Assembly: GCA_045649825.1 (NCBI GenBank)
Contig: JAZRQO010000017.1
Location: 89,942 to 153,941, forward strand
DNA from: RGIG9115 sp045649825
Lineage (GTDB): Bacteria > Bacillota > Clostridia > UBA1381
Length of the DNA stretch: 64,000 bases
Direction of reading: 5' to 3'
In this document: one piece after another, positions 28,466 to 37,906 of the stretch
Layout: each line of letters opens with the position of its first letter
Numbering within the stretch: the first letter of the stretch is position 1
Position numbers and translations under genes: made by a program
The notes under the pieces: model-generated
Database searches by the model: none
What the model was told of the DNA's origin: nothing
The model's input: the letters and a program-made list of their open reading frames with translations, nothing else

Positions 28466-29566
28466 ATGAAAAAAGGTTCAAAAAAACAGGATCAGGAAAC
28501 TTTGCTTCAGGCGCTTGCAGTGCTTTGCAAAGAAAAAGGACTTGAAGAAGATGTAATCTTTGATGCGTTAGAAGCAGCAATGCTTGCAGGTTACAAGAAG
28601 AATTATGTTCAGTCGCAAAATGTGCAGGTTAAAATTGACCGTGCAACAGGTATTATAAAGGTCTATACTCAGAAAGAGGTTGTTGAGGATGACGCAGTTT
28701 TCGATCCCCAGATTGAAATATCAATCCTTGATGCGAAAAAAATCAATGCTGCACTGGAGCTTGGCGATTTTGTTGATGTTGAAGTAACTCCCGACGATTT
28801 CGGACGTATAACAGCGATAACTGCAAAACAGGTTGTTACACAGCGTATACGTGAAGCAGAAAGAGAAATTATCTATAGAGAATACAACGAAAAGATTAAT
28901 GATATTGTTTCGGGAAGCATTCAGAAAATTGATAAGGGTAATGTATTTATTGACATCGGTAAAACAGAGGCTATTTTGCCAATTAGTGAGCAACCTGTTG
29001 CTGAACGTGATGAATATCATATTCATCAGGTTCTCAAGTGCTTTGTCCGTGAAGTAAGAAACGGAACAAAGGGAACACAGATTGTTCTTTCAAGAACTCA
29101 TCCGGGACTTGTAAAGTGTCTTTTCAGCCGTGAGGTTCCTGAAATCGAGCAGGGAATAGTTGAAATCAAAAATGTTGCCAGAGAAGCAGGTTCAAGAACA
29201 AAAATCGCTGTTTATTCGGAAGACCCGAATGTCGATCCCCAGGGTGCATGCATAGGTCCTAAGGGTATCAGAGTTCAGAATATAGGCGAAGAACTTGGTG
29301 AAGAAAAGATAGACATAGTAAAATACAGCGAAGACCCTGTTGCATATATCACAGAAGCTCTCAGCCCTGCAAAGGTAATTACGACAGTGATTGATGAAGA
29401 AGAAAAAACAGCTCAGGTTGTTGTTCCTTCAACTCAGCTTTCACTTGCAATAGGCAAATCAGGACAGAATGTTCGCTTAGCGGCTAAACTTACAGGATGG
29501 AAGATTGATATTGTAACTTCAGTTGATGAACTCAGGTATCCTGGAGCATCATCTGATGATGAATGA
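28466..29566 (+). CDS. nusA: Transcription termination/antitermination factor NusA
   Basis: An RNA-polymerase-binding elongation factor that stimulates pausing and hairpin termination. It has 366 residues: NTD (about 1-125), S1 domain (about 135-200, SGSIQKIDKGNVFIDIG), KH1 and KH2 domains (CIGPKGIRVQNI near residue 260; AIGKSGQNVRLAAKLTGW near 330). It lacks the acidic C-terminal repeats of proteobacterial NusA, as usual in Firmicutes. It may repress its own operon through the leader hairpin at 27918. Confidence 0.97.
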   Translation: MKKGSKKQDQETLLQALAVLCKEKGLEEDVIFDALEAAMLAGYKKNYVQSQNVQVKIDRATGIIKVYTQKEVVEDDAVFDPQIEISILDAKKINAALELGDFVDVEVTPDDFGRITAITAKQVVTQRIREAEREIIYREYNEKINDIVSGSIQKIDKGNVFIDIGKTEAILPISEQPVAERDEYHIHQVLKCFVREVRNGTKGTQIVLSRTHPGLVKCLFSREVPEIEQGIVEIKNVAREAGSRTKIAVYSEDPNVDPQGACIGPKGIRVQNIGEELGEEKIDIVKYSEDPVAYITEALSPAKVITTVIDEEEKTAQVVVPSTQLSLAIGKSGQNVRLAAKLTGWKIDIVTSVDELRYPGASSDDE

Positions 29567-29587
29567 TAAGAAACATAAGGAACGGTT

Positions 29588-29845
29588 TTGAATATGAATA
29601 AACATACTCCGCTTAGAATGTGTATGTCGTGCAGAGAAATGAAACCCAAGTCAGAGCTTATAAGACTTGTTGCAACAGACGGAAAAGTCATAATTGATGA
29701 AAATTCTCAAATCCAGTCAAGAGGTGCATATGTGTGCCGGTCAGAAAAATGCATCAGCATTTTAAAGAAAAAAAACTGTATCGGACGCAGTCTTAAAGTA
29801 ACAAGTGACGAGATATACGATAAGCTTTCGGAGCTTATGGTTTAA
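29588..29845 (+). CDS. ylxR: YlxR family RNA-binding protein (DUF448)
   Basis: An 85-residue protein with the YlxR signature PLRMCMSCREMKPKSELIR and GRGAYVC-like SRGAYVCRSEKC. It always sits between nusA and infB; RNA binding and transcription effects are reported for homologues. The start is TTG 29588, 7 bases after AAGGAAC, or ATG 29594, two codons later. Confidence 0.93.
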   Translation: MNMNKHTPLRMCMSCREMKPKSELIRLVATDGKVIIDENSQIQSRGAYVCRSEKCISILKKKNCIGRSLKVTSDEIYDKLSELMV

Positions 29846-29857
29846 TAAGGAGAAAAT

Positions 29858-30175
29858 ATGGAAAAAATCCTTGGTTTTATAGGTATCGCAAAAAGAGCCG
29901 GTAAAGTTTCAGTTGGCTCATTTGTATGTGAAACTGCTATCAAGTCAGGAGCTTCTGAGCTTATTATTATCGCTTCTGATGCTTCTGATAAAACAAAAAA
30001 AGCATTAACTGATGCCTGTAATTATTATAACGTACCGTTTCTTGAATTTTCCGATATGGGAAGTCTTGGCAAAGCTACCGGTGGTGGCGAAAAGGTTGTT
30101 ATATCTGTTAATGATAAGGGGTTTGCCAAGGCAATACATGAAAAGATTGACTCTTTTACGAGAAAGGATAGGTGA
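29858..30175 (+). CDS. ylxQ: L7Ae-like ribosomal protein (YlxQ)
   Basis: A 105-residue L7Ae/L30e/S12e family protein, a kink-turn RNA-binding fold. It begins ILGFIGIAKRAGKVSVG and has the ELIIIASDASDKTKK strand-turn typical of YlxQ. It lies between ylxR and infB as in B. subtilis. AAGGAG precedes the ATG. Confidence 0.92.
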   Translation: MEKILGFIGIAKRAGKVSVGSFVCETAIKSGASELIIIASDASDKTKKALTDACNYYNVPFLEFSDMGSLGKATGGGEKVVISVNDKGFAKAIHEKIDSFTRKDR

Positions 30176-30180
30176 TTTAT

Positions 30181-32781
30181 TTGGCAGAAGCAGTATTAAA
30201 TGTAAAAACTGTAGCAAAAGACCTTAAGCTTACAGCTAAAGAGGTAATGGAAAAGCTTGCCGAATACGGACAGGAAATTAAAAGCCCTGCTGCTGAGATA
30301 ACCACACAGCAGGCAGGTCTTATAGTTGATATTTTTTCAGCTCAAAATACAATGGATAAGTCTGAGCTTACAGCAGTTGTAGGTTCTGCAGTGGCTGAAA
30401 GGGTAAAAGCTGAAACAGAAGCAAAAGCTGCGGAAGAAGCAGAAGCAAAGAGGAAGGCTGAAGAAGCAAAGAAAGCAAAAATAGAAGCTTCAAAGCCTGC
30501 TCCCACCGAGAAAGATATTGCACTTAAAAAGGCACAGGAAAAAGTAGCTAAAGCGGCTCAGGAAAAGCTTGAGGCTGAGAAGAAAAAATCAGAGGTTCAG
30601 GCTTCTGAGAAACCCAAAAAGGAAGTTAGGGCGGAAAAGGCATCGACTCCTAAAAAAGAAAAGCCTGCTGAAGTTGCTAAGAAACCCTCTGAACCAGATC
30701 CTGAAGAGAAGAAGGTGCGACGTGAAAAGCAGAAAAAACGTCCGGCTCAGAAACAGACGGGTACAAGAATTGAGTATATTGGCTCAGACGATTCCGATAG
30801 CGATTCACACGTAATAAAAACAGAGGAAGATAAGAGATACGTAGATACAAGAACTTCAACTGTTGAAATTGAAAAAATTGAAAGCACAGAACGTATAGAA
30901 GAGCTTGTAACAGAAAAGAATATTAAATATTCCGGCAGAGATAAGCAGAAGTCTAAGCGTAATAAGCAGGGTAAGGAAAACTTTGATGCTAAGCCTGATG
31001 TTAAAAAGGTTAAGGTCGTTAAGGAAATAACTGAGGTTGAAGTTCCCGAAACAATTACCGTTGGCGAGTTTGCTCAGAAAATAGGTAAAGGTGCAGGCGA
31101 AATCGTTAAGAAGCTTATGATGCTCGGTGTTATGGCGACTATTACACAGTCGATTGATTTTGAGACTGCTGCACTTATCGGAGAAGATTTCGGAATTACA
31201 GTAAATCCCGAAATTGTGCTTACAAAAGAAGATATTCTTTTCGAACAGTTCCAGGTTGAAGATAAGGCAGAAGACCTTAAAGAACGTCCTCCCGTTGTTG
31301 TTGTTATGGGACACGTCGACCACGGTAAAACCTCACTTCTCGATGCTATTCGTGACACCTCTGTCACTTCAACTGAGGCAGGTGGTATAACGCAGCACAT
31401 CGGTGCATACAGTGTTCGTCTTAACGACCGCGATATTACTTTCCTTGATACTCCCGGTCACGAAGCATTTACAACAATGCGTGCCCGCGGAGCTCAGGTA
31501 ACTGACGTTGCAATCCTTGTTGTTGCGGCAGACGACGGAATTATGCCTCAGACAATCGAAGCTATCAACCATGCTAAGGCTGCAGGTGTTACAATAGTTG
31601 TTGCTATTAACAAAATCGACCGTGAGGGAGCAAATCCCGACCGTGTGCGCCAGGCTTTGGTAGAGCACGAGCTTGTACCCGAAGAATGGGGCGGTGACAC
31701 AATATGTGTTGAAGTAAGTGCTAAGATGAGAACAAATATTGACGGACTTCTTGAGATGGTTCTTCTTGTTGCAGATATGAAAGAACTTAAGGCAAATGCC
31801 GATAGGGAAGCATCAGGAACAGTAATTGAAGCACGTGTTGATAAGGGCAGAGGTCCTGTTGCAACAGTTCTTGTTCAGAACGGTACACTAAAAGTCGGCG
31901 ATATTGTTATAGCAGGAACAGCCGTTGGCCATGTTCGTGCCATGATAAACGATAAGGGAAGAAGAGTTAAAACTGCAGGTCCTTCAACTCCTGTGGAAAT
32001 TCTCGGTCTTTCCGAAGCTCCTACAGGCGGCGACAGATTCTTCGTTGTACAGAACGAAAAGCTTGCACGTGAGGTTGCTGAGAAGCGTCGTGAAGAAATA
32101 CAGGAAGATAAGTTCAATAAAGTTGTTAAGGTTAGTCTTGACAATCTCTTCAGTCAGATTGATGAAGGTAATATGAAGGAACTTAATGTTATTATAAAAG
32201 CAGACGTACAGGGTTCTGTAGAAGCTGTAAGGCAGTCAATTGAAAAGCTTTCAAATGAAGAAGTAAGAGTTCGTGCAATTCATGGCGGTGTAGGTGCCAT
32301 CAATGAATCAGACGTTATGCTTGCAAATGCTTCAAATGCTATCATAGTCGGATTTAATGTACGTCCTGATGCAGGTGCACTTTCAGCGGCAGAACGTCAG
32401 GATGTTGACATCAGACTCTATAGCGTAATTTATCAGGCAATAGAAGAAATTGAAGCAGCCATGAAGGGTATGCTTGATCCTGAATTTAAAGAAGTCGTTA
32501 TCGGTCATGCTGAAGTACGTCAGACATTCAAGGTTTCAAGTGTCGGTACAATTGCAGGCTGCTATGTAACAGATGGTAAGATTGTAAGAAACGCAGGTAT
32601 CAGACTTGTTCGAAACGGTATTGTTGTTCACGAAGGTGAACTTTCAAGCCTTAAGAGATTTAAGGATGATGCAAAGGAAGTTTCTGAAAACTTCGAGTGC
32701 GGTCTTGGAATTGATAAATTCAATGATATCAAGGAACAGGATATAATTGAGTGCTATATCATGGAAGAAATCCGCAGATGA
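30181..32781 (+). CDS. infB: Translation initiation factor IF-2
   Basis: A GTPase that places initiator tRNA on the 30S subunit. It is 866 residues: N-terminal IF2_N helix bundle (VKTVAKDLKLTAKEVMEKL), a long Lys/Glu/Ala-rich linker (about 75-250), a second IF2_N module, then the GTPase domain (G1 GHVDHGKTSL near residue 376, G3 DTPGHEAF, G4 NKID) and C-terminal beta-barrel/C2 domains. TTG 30181 follows AGGTGA at 30170-30175. A GTG at 30172 overlapping the ylxQ stop is the alternative, adding three residues. Confidence 0.97.
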   Translation: MAEAVLNVKTVAKDLKLTAKEVMEKLAEYGQEIKSPAAEITTQQAGLIVDIFSAQNTMDKSELTAVVGSAVAERVKAETEAKAAEEAEAKRKAEEAKKAKIEASKPAPTEKDIALKKAQEKVAKAAQEKLEAEKKKSEVQASEKPKKEVRAEKASTPKKEKPAEVAKKPSEPDPEEKKVRREKQKKRPAQKQTGTRIEYIGSDDSDSDSHVIKTEEDKRYVDTRTSTVEIEKIESTERIEELVTEKNIKYSGRDKQKSKRNKQGKENFDAKPDVKKVKVVKEITEVEVPETITVGEFAQKIGKGAGEIVKKLMMLGVMATITQSIDFETAALIGEDFGITVNPEIVLTKEDILFEQFQVEDKAEDLKERPPVVVVMGHVDHGKTSLLDAIRDTSVTSTEAGGITQHIGAYSVRLNDRDITFLDTPGHEAFTTMRARGAQVTDVAILVVAADDGIMPQTIEAINHAKAAGVTIVVAINKIDREGANPDRVRQALVEHELVPEEWGGDTICVEVSAKMRTNIDGLLEMVLLVADMKELKANADREASGTVIEARVDKGRGPVATVLVQNGTLKVGDIVIAGTAVGHVRAMINDKGRRVKTAGPSTPVEILGLSEAPTGGDRFFVVQNEKLAREVAEKRREEIQEDKFNKVVKVSLDNLFSQIDEGNMKELNVIIKADVQGSVEAVRQSIEKLSNEEVRVRAIHGGVGAINESDVMLANASNAIIVGFNVRPDAGALSAAERQDVDIRLYSVIYQAIEEIEAAMKGMLDPEFKEVVIGHAEVRQTFKVSSVGTIAGCYVTDGKIVRNAGIRLVRNGIVVHEGELSSLKRFKDDAKEVSENFECGLGIDKFNDIKEQDIIECYIMEEIRR

Positions 32782-32791
32782 GAGGATTATT

Positions 32792-33127
32792 ATGGCAAGA
32801 ATTGATAAAATAAATGAAGAGGTCAGACGTGAAATTTCTTCAGTAATACGTGAACTTAAGGATTCAAGAATTCCTATGATGACAAGCGTAGTTGCTGTTA
32901 ATGTAACCAACGACCTGAGATATGCCAAGGTATATGTTTCTGTTATGGGCGATGAAGAAACAAAAAAGCAAGCTCTTAAGGGACTTAAGAGTGCTGCAGG
33001 TTTTGTACGTCGCGAGCTGGGAAAACGTATGGATATTCGATATACTCCCGAACCTGTGTTTGAGCTTGACAATTCAATTGAACACGGAGCTTATATTAAC
33101 AGCTTGCTGAAGGGTGATAAAAAATGA
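32792..33127 (+). CDS. rbfA: 30S ribosome-binding factor RbfA
   Basis: A 111-residue KH-fold assembly factor for late 16S rRNA processing. Signatures: RIDKINEEVRREISSVI and VNVTNDLRYAKVYVS, then FVRRELGKRM. The start is ATG 32792 with AGAGGA upstream; the frame is open further back into infB but without support. The stop overlaps nrnA by 4 bases (ATGA). Confidence 0.95.
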   Translation: MARIDKINEEVRREISSVIRELKDSRIPMMTSVVAVNVTNDLRYAKVYVSVMGDEETKKQALKGLKSAAGFVRRELGKRMDIRYTPEPVFELDNSIEHGAYINSLLKGDKK

Positions 33128-34089
33128 TAAGAAAAATCAAATCACATATAGGCAGAAGTAAAACTATTGCAATACTTTGTCATATCCATTCAGACGGCGA
33201 TGCGCTTTGCTCTTCCTTTGCCCTTGCAGACATTCTTTCTGCAAAGGGCAAGGAGGTAGTGTGTATACTTGAAGAGGAACCTGGAGAGAAATATGACTTT
33301 CTTAACGGTAAGTATGTTGTTTCCTCTGATTCTCTTGTAAAAGAATTTGATATGTGCATTGCGGTTGATTGTGGAGATATATCACGGCTTGGTAAACGTG
33401 TTGAGATTTTCAACAAAGCAAAAGTAACGCTTAATATCGACCATCATAAAACTAACAATGATTTTGCTATGTTCAACGTGGTGAAGCCTGAATATTGCGC
33501 TGCAGCCGAAGTTCTTGCAGAGTTCTTTGAAAAAATCCGCTTCAAATTAAGCGATAATGCCGCAAGACTTCTTTATGCAGGCATTATGTCTGATTCAGGC
33601 TCCCTTAAATATAGTAATGTACGTGCTGAAACCCATGTATGGGTTTCTAAGCTTTTACGATATGATTTCGATCATGCTGAGGTTAACCGTTTACTTTTTG
33701 ACAGTCAGACAATGGGTCTTGTGCGCCTTACGGGTCATATTATGAATAATGTTGAGTGTTTTGAAAACGGACTTATCTCATTTATTTCAAGTGATGATTC
33801 TATGCTTGAAGAATACGGAGTTGAAGAATCGGAAGCAAATGCACTGATTAATATTCCGCGTAAAATTAAAGGTGCCCAGATTGCAATTGAACTTAAAATG
33901 CGTAGCGGGCTTGTACGTGCAAGTCTCAGATCGAACGGTCGGTGTGATGTAAACCGCGTTGCAGCTTTATTTGGCGGCGGTGGTCACGAAAAGGCCGCCG
34001 GAGTTACCTTTAACGGAAAAACTATGGATGAAGCTAAAGAGTTGCTCATTAAAGCGGCAACTGATGAGCTTAAAAGGTGCGGTCTTTGA
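33124..34089 (+). CDS. nrnA: DHH/DHHA1 phosphoesterase, NrnA-type oligoribonuclease/pAp phosphatase
   Basis: A 321-residue DHH superfamily hydrolase; in B. subtilis NrnA degrades nano-RNA and dephosphorylates pAp. Metal-binding motifs: HIHSDGDALCSSFAL (DxD-type), VDCGD, and the DHH motif in NIDHHKTN near residue 115. The DHHA1 domain ends with GGGGHEKAAG. The position between rbfA and truB is the usual one. Confidence 0.92.
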   Translation: MIRKIKSHIGRSKTIAILCHIHSDGDALCSSFALADILSAKGKEVVCILEEEPGEKYDFLNGKYVVSSDSLVKEFDMCIAVDCGDISRLGKRVEIFNKAKVTLNIDHHKTNNDFAMFNVVKPEYCAAAEVLAEFFEKIRFKLSDNAARLLYAGIMSDSGSLKYSNVRAETHVWVSKLLRYDFDHAEVNRLLFDSQTMGLVRLTGHIMNNVECFENGLISFISSDDSMLEEYGVEESEANALINIPRKIKGAQIAIELKMRSGLVRASLRSNGRCDVNRVAALFGGGGHEKAAGVTFNGKTMDEAKELLIKAATDELKRCGL

Positions 34090-34103
34090 TATGGAGGTGC
34101 GTT

Positions 34104-34985
34104 TTGGAATACAACGGTGTTGTTTTGCTCAATAAGCCTCAGGGGCCTACATCTCACGATATGATTTATGAACTTAGGCGTATATATTCCACAAAAAAAG
34201 TGGGGCATACAGGAACGCTTGACCCAATGGCTACAGGGGTTTTGCCTGTGTGTATCGGGAACGCCACAAAAGCTTCCGATATGCTTTTAAGTGAGAATAA
34301 AGAGTATGTAGCAGGTATAAAATTCGGAATTGCAACCGATACAGGAGATATAACAGGGATTGTTACTGATAGGAGTAATATAATTCCTGATAAAGAAGCG
34401 CTTTTAAATGCTTTGGATAGCTTTGTCGGTGTTTATATGCAAATTCCCCCAATGTACAGTGCTAAAAAAGTTAACGGAAAAAAGCTTTGTGATCTTGCAC
34501 GTGAGGGAAAAACGCTTGACAGGAAGCCTGTTCCTGTTGAGGTTTATAAAATTGAGCTTTTGGAAAATAAATCGGAAAATGATGATTTCTGCATACGGGT
34601 ATCATGTTCTAAAGGTACATATATAAGAGTTCTTTGTGAAGATATAGGAAAAAAACTCGGTACTTTTGCATGTATGTCATCACTTACCCGTACTTGCAGC
34701 GGTGAGTTCAAAATGGAAAATGCATACACTCTAGACGAACTTAAATGTGCTGCTCGAAATGGTAATTTGTTTGAAACTTTAATTCCTACAGAGAAGCTTT
34801 TCAAATACCCTAAAATCATACTTAGTGAAAAGCAGTCGGATAGAATGAAAAATGGAGTTTTTGTTTCTCATCCCGACATAACTGACGGCGGAATATATAG
34901 AGTTTTTGATTCTGAATGTATGTTTTTTGCCATAGCCGAATGTGTGGATGGCAGGCTCAGAATTAAAAAGTCATTTCGCGGCTGA
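34104..34985 (+). CDS. truB: tRNA pseudouridine(55) synthase TruB
   Basis: Makes pseudouridine 55 in the T-arm of tRNAs. It has 293 residues with the catalytic Asp in GHTGTLDPMATGVLPV near residue 38 and KPQGPTSHD near the start. A TTG start at 34104 is chosen because GGAGGTG lies at 34093-34099 and the protein then begins EYNGVVLLNKPQGPTS as in homologues; the upstream extension overlaps nrnA and has no support. Confidence 0.95.
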   Translation: MEYNGVVLLNKPQGPTSHDMIYELRRIYSTKKVGHTGTLDPMATGVLPVCIGNATKASDMLLSENKEYVAGIKFGIATDTGDITGIVTDRSNIIPDKEALLNALDSFVGVYMQIPPMYSAKKVNGKKLCDLAREGKTLDRKPVPVEVYKIELLENKSENDDFCIRVSCSKGTYIRVLCEDIGKKLGTFACMSSLTRTCSGEFKMENAYTLDELKCAARNGNLFETLIPTEKLFKYPKIILSEKQSDRMKNGVFVSHPDITDGGIYRVFDSECMFFAIAECVDGRLRIKKSFRG

Positions 34986-34998
34986 GGAGAAGTGTTAA

Positions 34999-35916
34999 AT
35001 GGCAGTGATTTATAATAAAGTGAATTTATTGGAGTATCCTAAAACAGCTATTGCATTAGGTACTTTTGATGGTCTTCACATTGCGCATATAAAAATAATA
35101 GAAAAAGCTATAGAATATGGTAAAAAGCATAACATACCACATGGAGTTATGCTTTTTGACAGTATTCCTGCAAACAGTTTTTCGGAAAAATACACACTCA
35201 GGCTTATGAAGCCTGCAGACAGGAATTTATTACTTTCCCATCTTGACTATATATATATTCAGGAGTTCAATAAAAGTTTTGCAGAAAAGAGTCCGGAAGA
35301 TTTTGTGTTATATATAAAAAACGTGCTTAAAGCTGAATTTGTTTCGGTTGGTTATAACTACAGGTTCGGAAAAGGTGCTTCGGGTGATGCGGAGCTTTTA
35401 AAAATTCTTTGTGCCAAAGAAGGTATTACTGTTTGTATATCCGAAAAGACGGAGTGTTTCGGATATACAGTCTCAAGCACCAGGATCAGAGAGCTTGTAT
35501 CTGAAGGCAATGTAGAAGAAGCGACAGCCCTGCTCGGTCGTAATTTCTTTTTAACAGGCAGGGTTATGAAAGGATATAGAAACGGTCACAAGCTTGGTTC
35601 TCCTACAGCTAATCTTGAAACAGACGCTTCTGTGGTGCTTCCTGCGTGCGGTGTATATGCAGGTATATGCACGGTTGAGGGTGTTGCATATAAATGTGTT
35701 GTGAATGTTGGTGACAATCCTACATTTGACGGTAAAAAAATAACTGTTGAAAGTCATTTAATTGGATTTTACGGTGAATTATACGGTAAAGAAATTAAAG
35801 TTGAATTTGTAAAGTATTTAAGAAAAGAAATTAGATTTACCTCTCCTGCTGAACTTGCGAAGCAGATAGCTATAGATATTAAAAATACGGAAAAGGAATT
35901 GATGGATTATGAATAA
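34999..35916 (+). CDS. ribF: Bifunctional riboflavin kinase/FAD synthetase
   Basis: Converts riboflavin to FMN and then FAD. It has 305 residues: an N-terminal nucleotidyltransferase domain (ALGTFDGLHIAHIKII near residue 20; SSTRIRELVSEG near 160) and a C-terminal riboflavin kinase domain (GHKLGSPTANLE near residue 200; VVNVGDNPTFDG). The usual nucleotidyltransferase motif GxFDGxHxGH has Ala-His (IAHI) instead of Gly-His here, a mild deviation. It overlaps glmU by 8 bases. Confidence 0.94.
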   Translation: MAVIYNKVNLLEYPKTAIALGTFDGLHIAHIKIIEKAIEYGKKHNIPHGVMLFDSIPANSFSEKYTLRLMKPADRNLLLSHLDYIYIQEFNKSFAEKSPEDFVLYIKNVLKAEFVSVGYNYRFGKGASGDAELLKILCAKEGITVCISEKTECFGYTVSSTRIRELVSEGNVEEATALLGRNFFLTGRVMKGYRNGHKLGSPTANLETDASVVLPACGVYAGICTVEGVAYKCVVNVGDNPTFDGKKITVESHLIGFYGELYGKEIKVEFVKYLRKEIRFTSPAELAKQIAIDIKNTEKELMDYE

Positions 35917-37270
35917 TATAACCGCGGTTATTCTTGCAGCCGGTATGGGAACAAGAATGAAATCAAAAACTCCTAAGGTTCTTCATAAAATTTGCAACAG
36001 GGAATTGGTTAAGTATGTAATTGAATCCGCTAAATGCGGCGGTTGCGATAAAATAGTTACAGTTATCGGTCACTGTGCTGATGCGGTGAAAGAGGTGCTT
36101 GGAGATTCTACGCTTTTTGCGGTACAGAGCGAACAAAAGGGAACAGGGCATGCATGTATGCAGGCTATATCCGAAATGGATAGAGAGTATACTCTTGTAT
36201 TTAATGGTGATACACCGCTTCTTACAAGTGAAACGGTTAAAGCTGTAATAGACTGCCACAAGAAATCAGGAAATTCTGTAACTGTTATAACTGCAATCCT
36301 TGATGATGCTACAGGCTATGGACGTATTATCAGAGATGATAGCGGAAACATTGTGGGAATTGTAGAACATAATGATGCAGATGAAGATCAATTACTTATA
36401 AATGAAATTAATTCAGGTATGTATGTTTTTAATACTACTGAACTTAAAGCAGCTCTTGAAAAACTTGCTCCCAATAATGCACAGGGAGAATACTACCTTA
36501 CCGATACTTTATCCATCATACTTGAAAACGGGAAGAAAATCGGAGGGTTTACGGTTTCTGATGCTGATGAAATTCTCGGCATAAACGACCGCATACAACT
36601 GAGTGTTGCTGAAAAAATTATGCAAAAGCGAATTAATGAAAAACATATGCTAAACGGAGTAACGATCCACTCTCCTGAAACGGTTATAATATCGCCTGAT
36701 TGCGAAATAGGAGAGGATACAGAAATTTTTCCTGATGTTGTTATCGAAAACGGCTGTAAAATAGCATCTGATGTTGTTATCACAAGCGCTTCAAAGCTCA
36801 GTGGTGCCACAATCGGAAACGGTGTTTCTGTTCAAAGCTCAGTAGTATTGAAGTCGACAGTAGGAGATGGAACAACTGTGGGTCCTTTTGCATATATACG
36901 TCCTGATTGTGTTATCGGTAAAAACGCCCGTATCGGTGACTTTGTTGAACTTAAAAACTGTAATATCGGTGATGGAACAAAGGTTTCACATCTTACGTAT
37001 GTTGGTGATGCTGATGTTGGCTCAGGCTGCAATTTTGGGTGTGGAACTGTAACTGTGAATTACGACGGTAAAAATAAATACAGAACTGTAATCGGAAATG
37101 ATGTGTTTATAGGTTGTAATTCTAATCTTGTTGCACCTGTAGTTCTTAAAGACGGTGCATATACTGCTGCAGGCTCGACAATTACTGATGAAGTTCCTGA
37201 AAATAACCTTGCAATTGCGAGAGCTCGTCAGGTTAATAAATCAATGTGGAAAGACAGACGTAGTAAATAA
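35909..37270 (+). CDS. glmU: Bifunctional UDP-GlcNAc pyrophosphorylase / glucosamine-1-phosphate acetyltransferase
   Basis: Makes UDP-GlcNAc, the cell-wall precursor. It is 453 residues, the normal length. The N-terminal uridylyltransferase has ILAAGMGTRMKSKTPKVLH near residue 9 and QKGTGHA; the C-terminal left-handed beta helix runs from ~250 to the end (hexapeptide runs such as IGDGTKVSHLTYVGDADVG and NYDGKNKYRTVIG). The start lies within the last 8 bases of ribF. Confidence 0.97.
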   Translation: MNNITAVILAAGMGTRMKSKTPKVLHKICNRELVKYVIESAKCGGCDKIVTVIGHCADAVKEVLGDSTLFAVQSEQKGTGHACMQAISEMDREYTLVFNGDTPLLTSETVKAVIDCHKKSGNSVTVITAILDDATGYGRIIRDDSGNIVGIVEHNDADEDQLLINEINSGMYVFNTTELKAALEKLAPNNAQGEYYLTDTLSIILENGKKIGGFTVSDADEILGINDRIQLSVAEKIMQKRINEKHMLNGVTIHSPETVIISPDCEIGEDTEIFPDVVIENGCKIASDVVITSASKLSGATIGNGVSVQSSVVLKSTVGDGTTVGPFAYIRPDCVIGKNARIGDFVELKNCNIGDGTKVSHLTYVGDADVGSGCNFGCGTVTVNYDGKNKYRTVIGNDVFIGCNSNLVAPVVLKDGAYTAAGSTITDEVPENNLAIARARQVNKSMWKDRRSK

Positions 37271-37289
37271 TTTACGGGAGTACAAAACT

Positions 37290-37853
37290 ATGTATCTTAT
37301 AGCAGGTCTTGGCAATCCGGGCAGTGAGTATAATATGACACGTCATAATATCGGGTTTGCCACCATAGACTATATAGCGGATAAATATAATATTCAAATA
37401 AAAAAATTAAAATATAAAGCTTTATTCGGAGAAACTAATATAAAGGGAGAAAAAGTACTTTTTGTAAAGCCGCAGACATATATGAATCTAAGTGGCGAGA
37501 GTATCCGTGATTTTTGCAGTTTTTATAAAATTCCACCGGAGAATGTTATAATTATATGTGATGACATATCACTACCCCCGGGCAAAGTGAGAATAAGGCG
37601 AAAAGGCTCCGCAGGCGGGCATAATGGACTGAAGTCGATAATCTATCAACTCAATTCTGACGACTTTCCCCGTATAAAAATCGGTGTAGGAAGCCCGGAA
37701 CACAAAGAATACGAGCTTGCGGATTTCGTGCTTGGCAGGTTTACAAAGGAAGAAATACCTGTTCTTGAAGAATCCATTATTAAATCTTGTAAGGCTGTTT
37801 TTGAAATCATTGAAAAAGGCATTGACAGTGCTATGAATAAGTATAATTCTTAA
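37290..37853 (+). CDS. pth: Peptidyl-tRNA hydrolase
   Basis: Recycles peptidyl-tRNAs released from stalled ribosomes. It has 187 residues with catalytic His in YNMTRHNIGF near residue 20, KPQTYMNLSGES near 64, the Asp of CDDISLPPGK and GSAGGHNGLKSI near 110. The start is ATG 37290 with GGGAG upstream; a longer open frame into glmU is spurious. The spacing to glmU is 19 bases, and mfd follows as in many Firmicutes. Confidence 0.96.
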   Translation: MYLIAGLGNPGSEYNMTRHNIGFATIDYIADKYNIQIKKLKYKALFGETNIKGEKVLFVKPQTYMNLSGESIRDFCSFYKIPPENVIIICDDISLPPGKVRIRRKGSAGGHNGLKSIIYQLNSDDFPRIKIGVGSPEHKEYELADFVLGRFTKEEIPVLEESIIKSCKAVFEIIEKGIDSAMNKYNS

Positions 37854-37862
37854 AAATTTATA

Positions 37863-37893
37863 GGAGTGCGGATGGTAGCTGCACTCCCTTTGG
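37863..37893 (+). terminator. Weak hairpin between pth and mfd
   Basis: GGAGTGC (37863-37869) pairs with GCACTCC (37881-37887), followed by CTTTGGTTTT. The tract is poor in T, so this is at best a partial terminator or an RNA-processing hairpin. Confidence 0.4.
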
Positions 37894-37906
37894 TTTTGGA
37901 GGAAAA

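Noticed and set aside
27939..28580. 213-residue minus-strand open frame
   Set aside because: It lies antisense to rimP and the start of nusA, which are clear family members on the plus strand.
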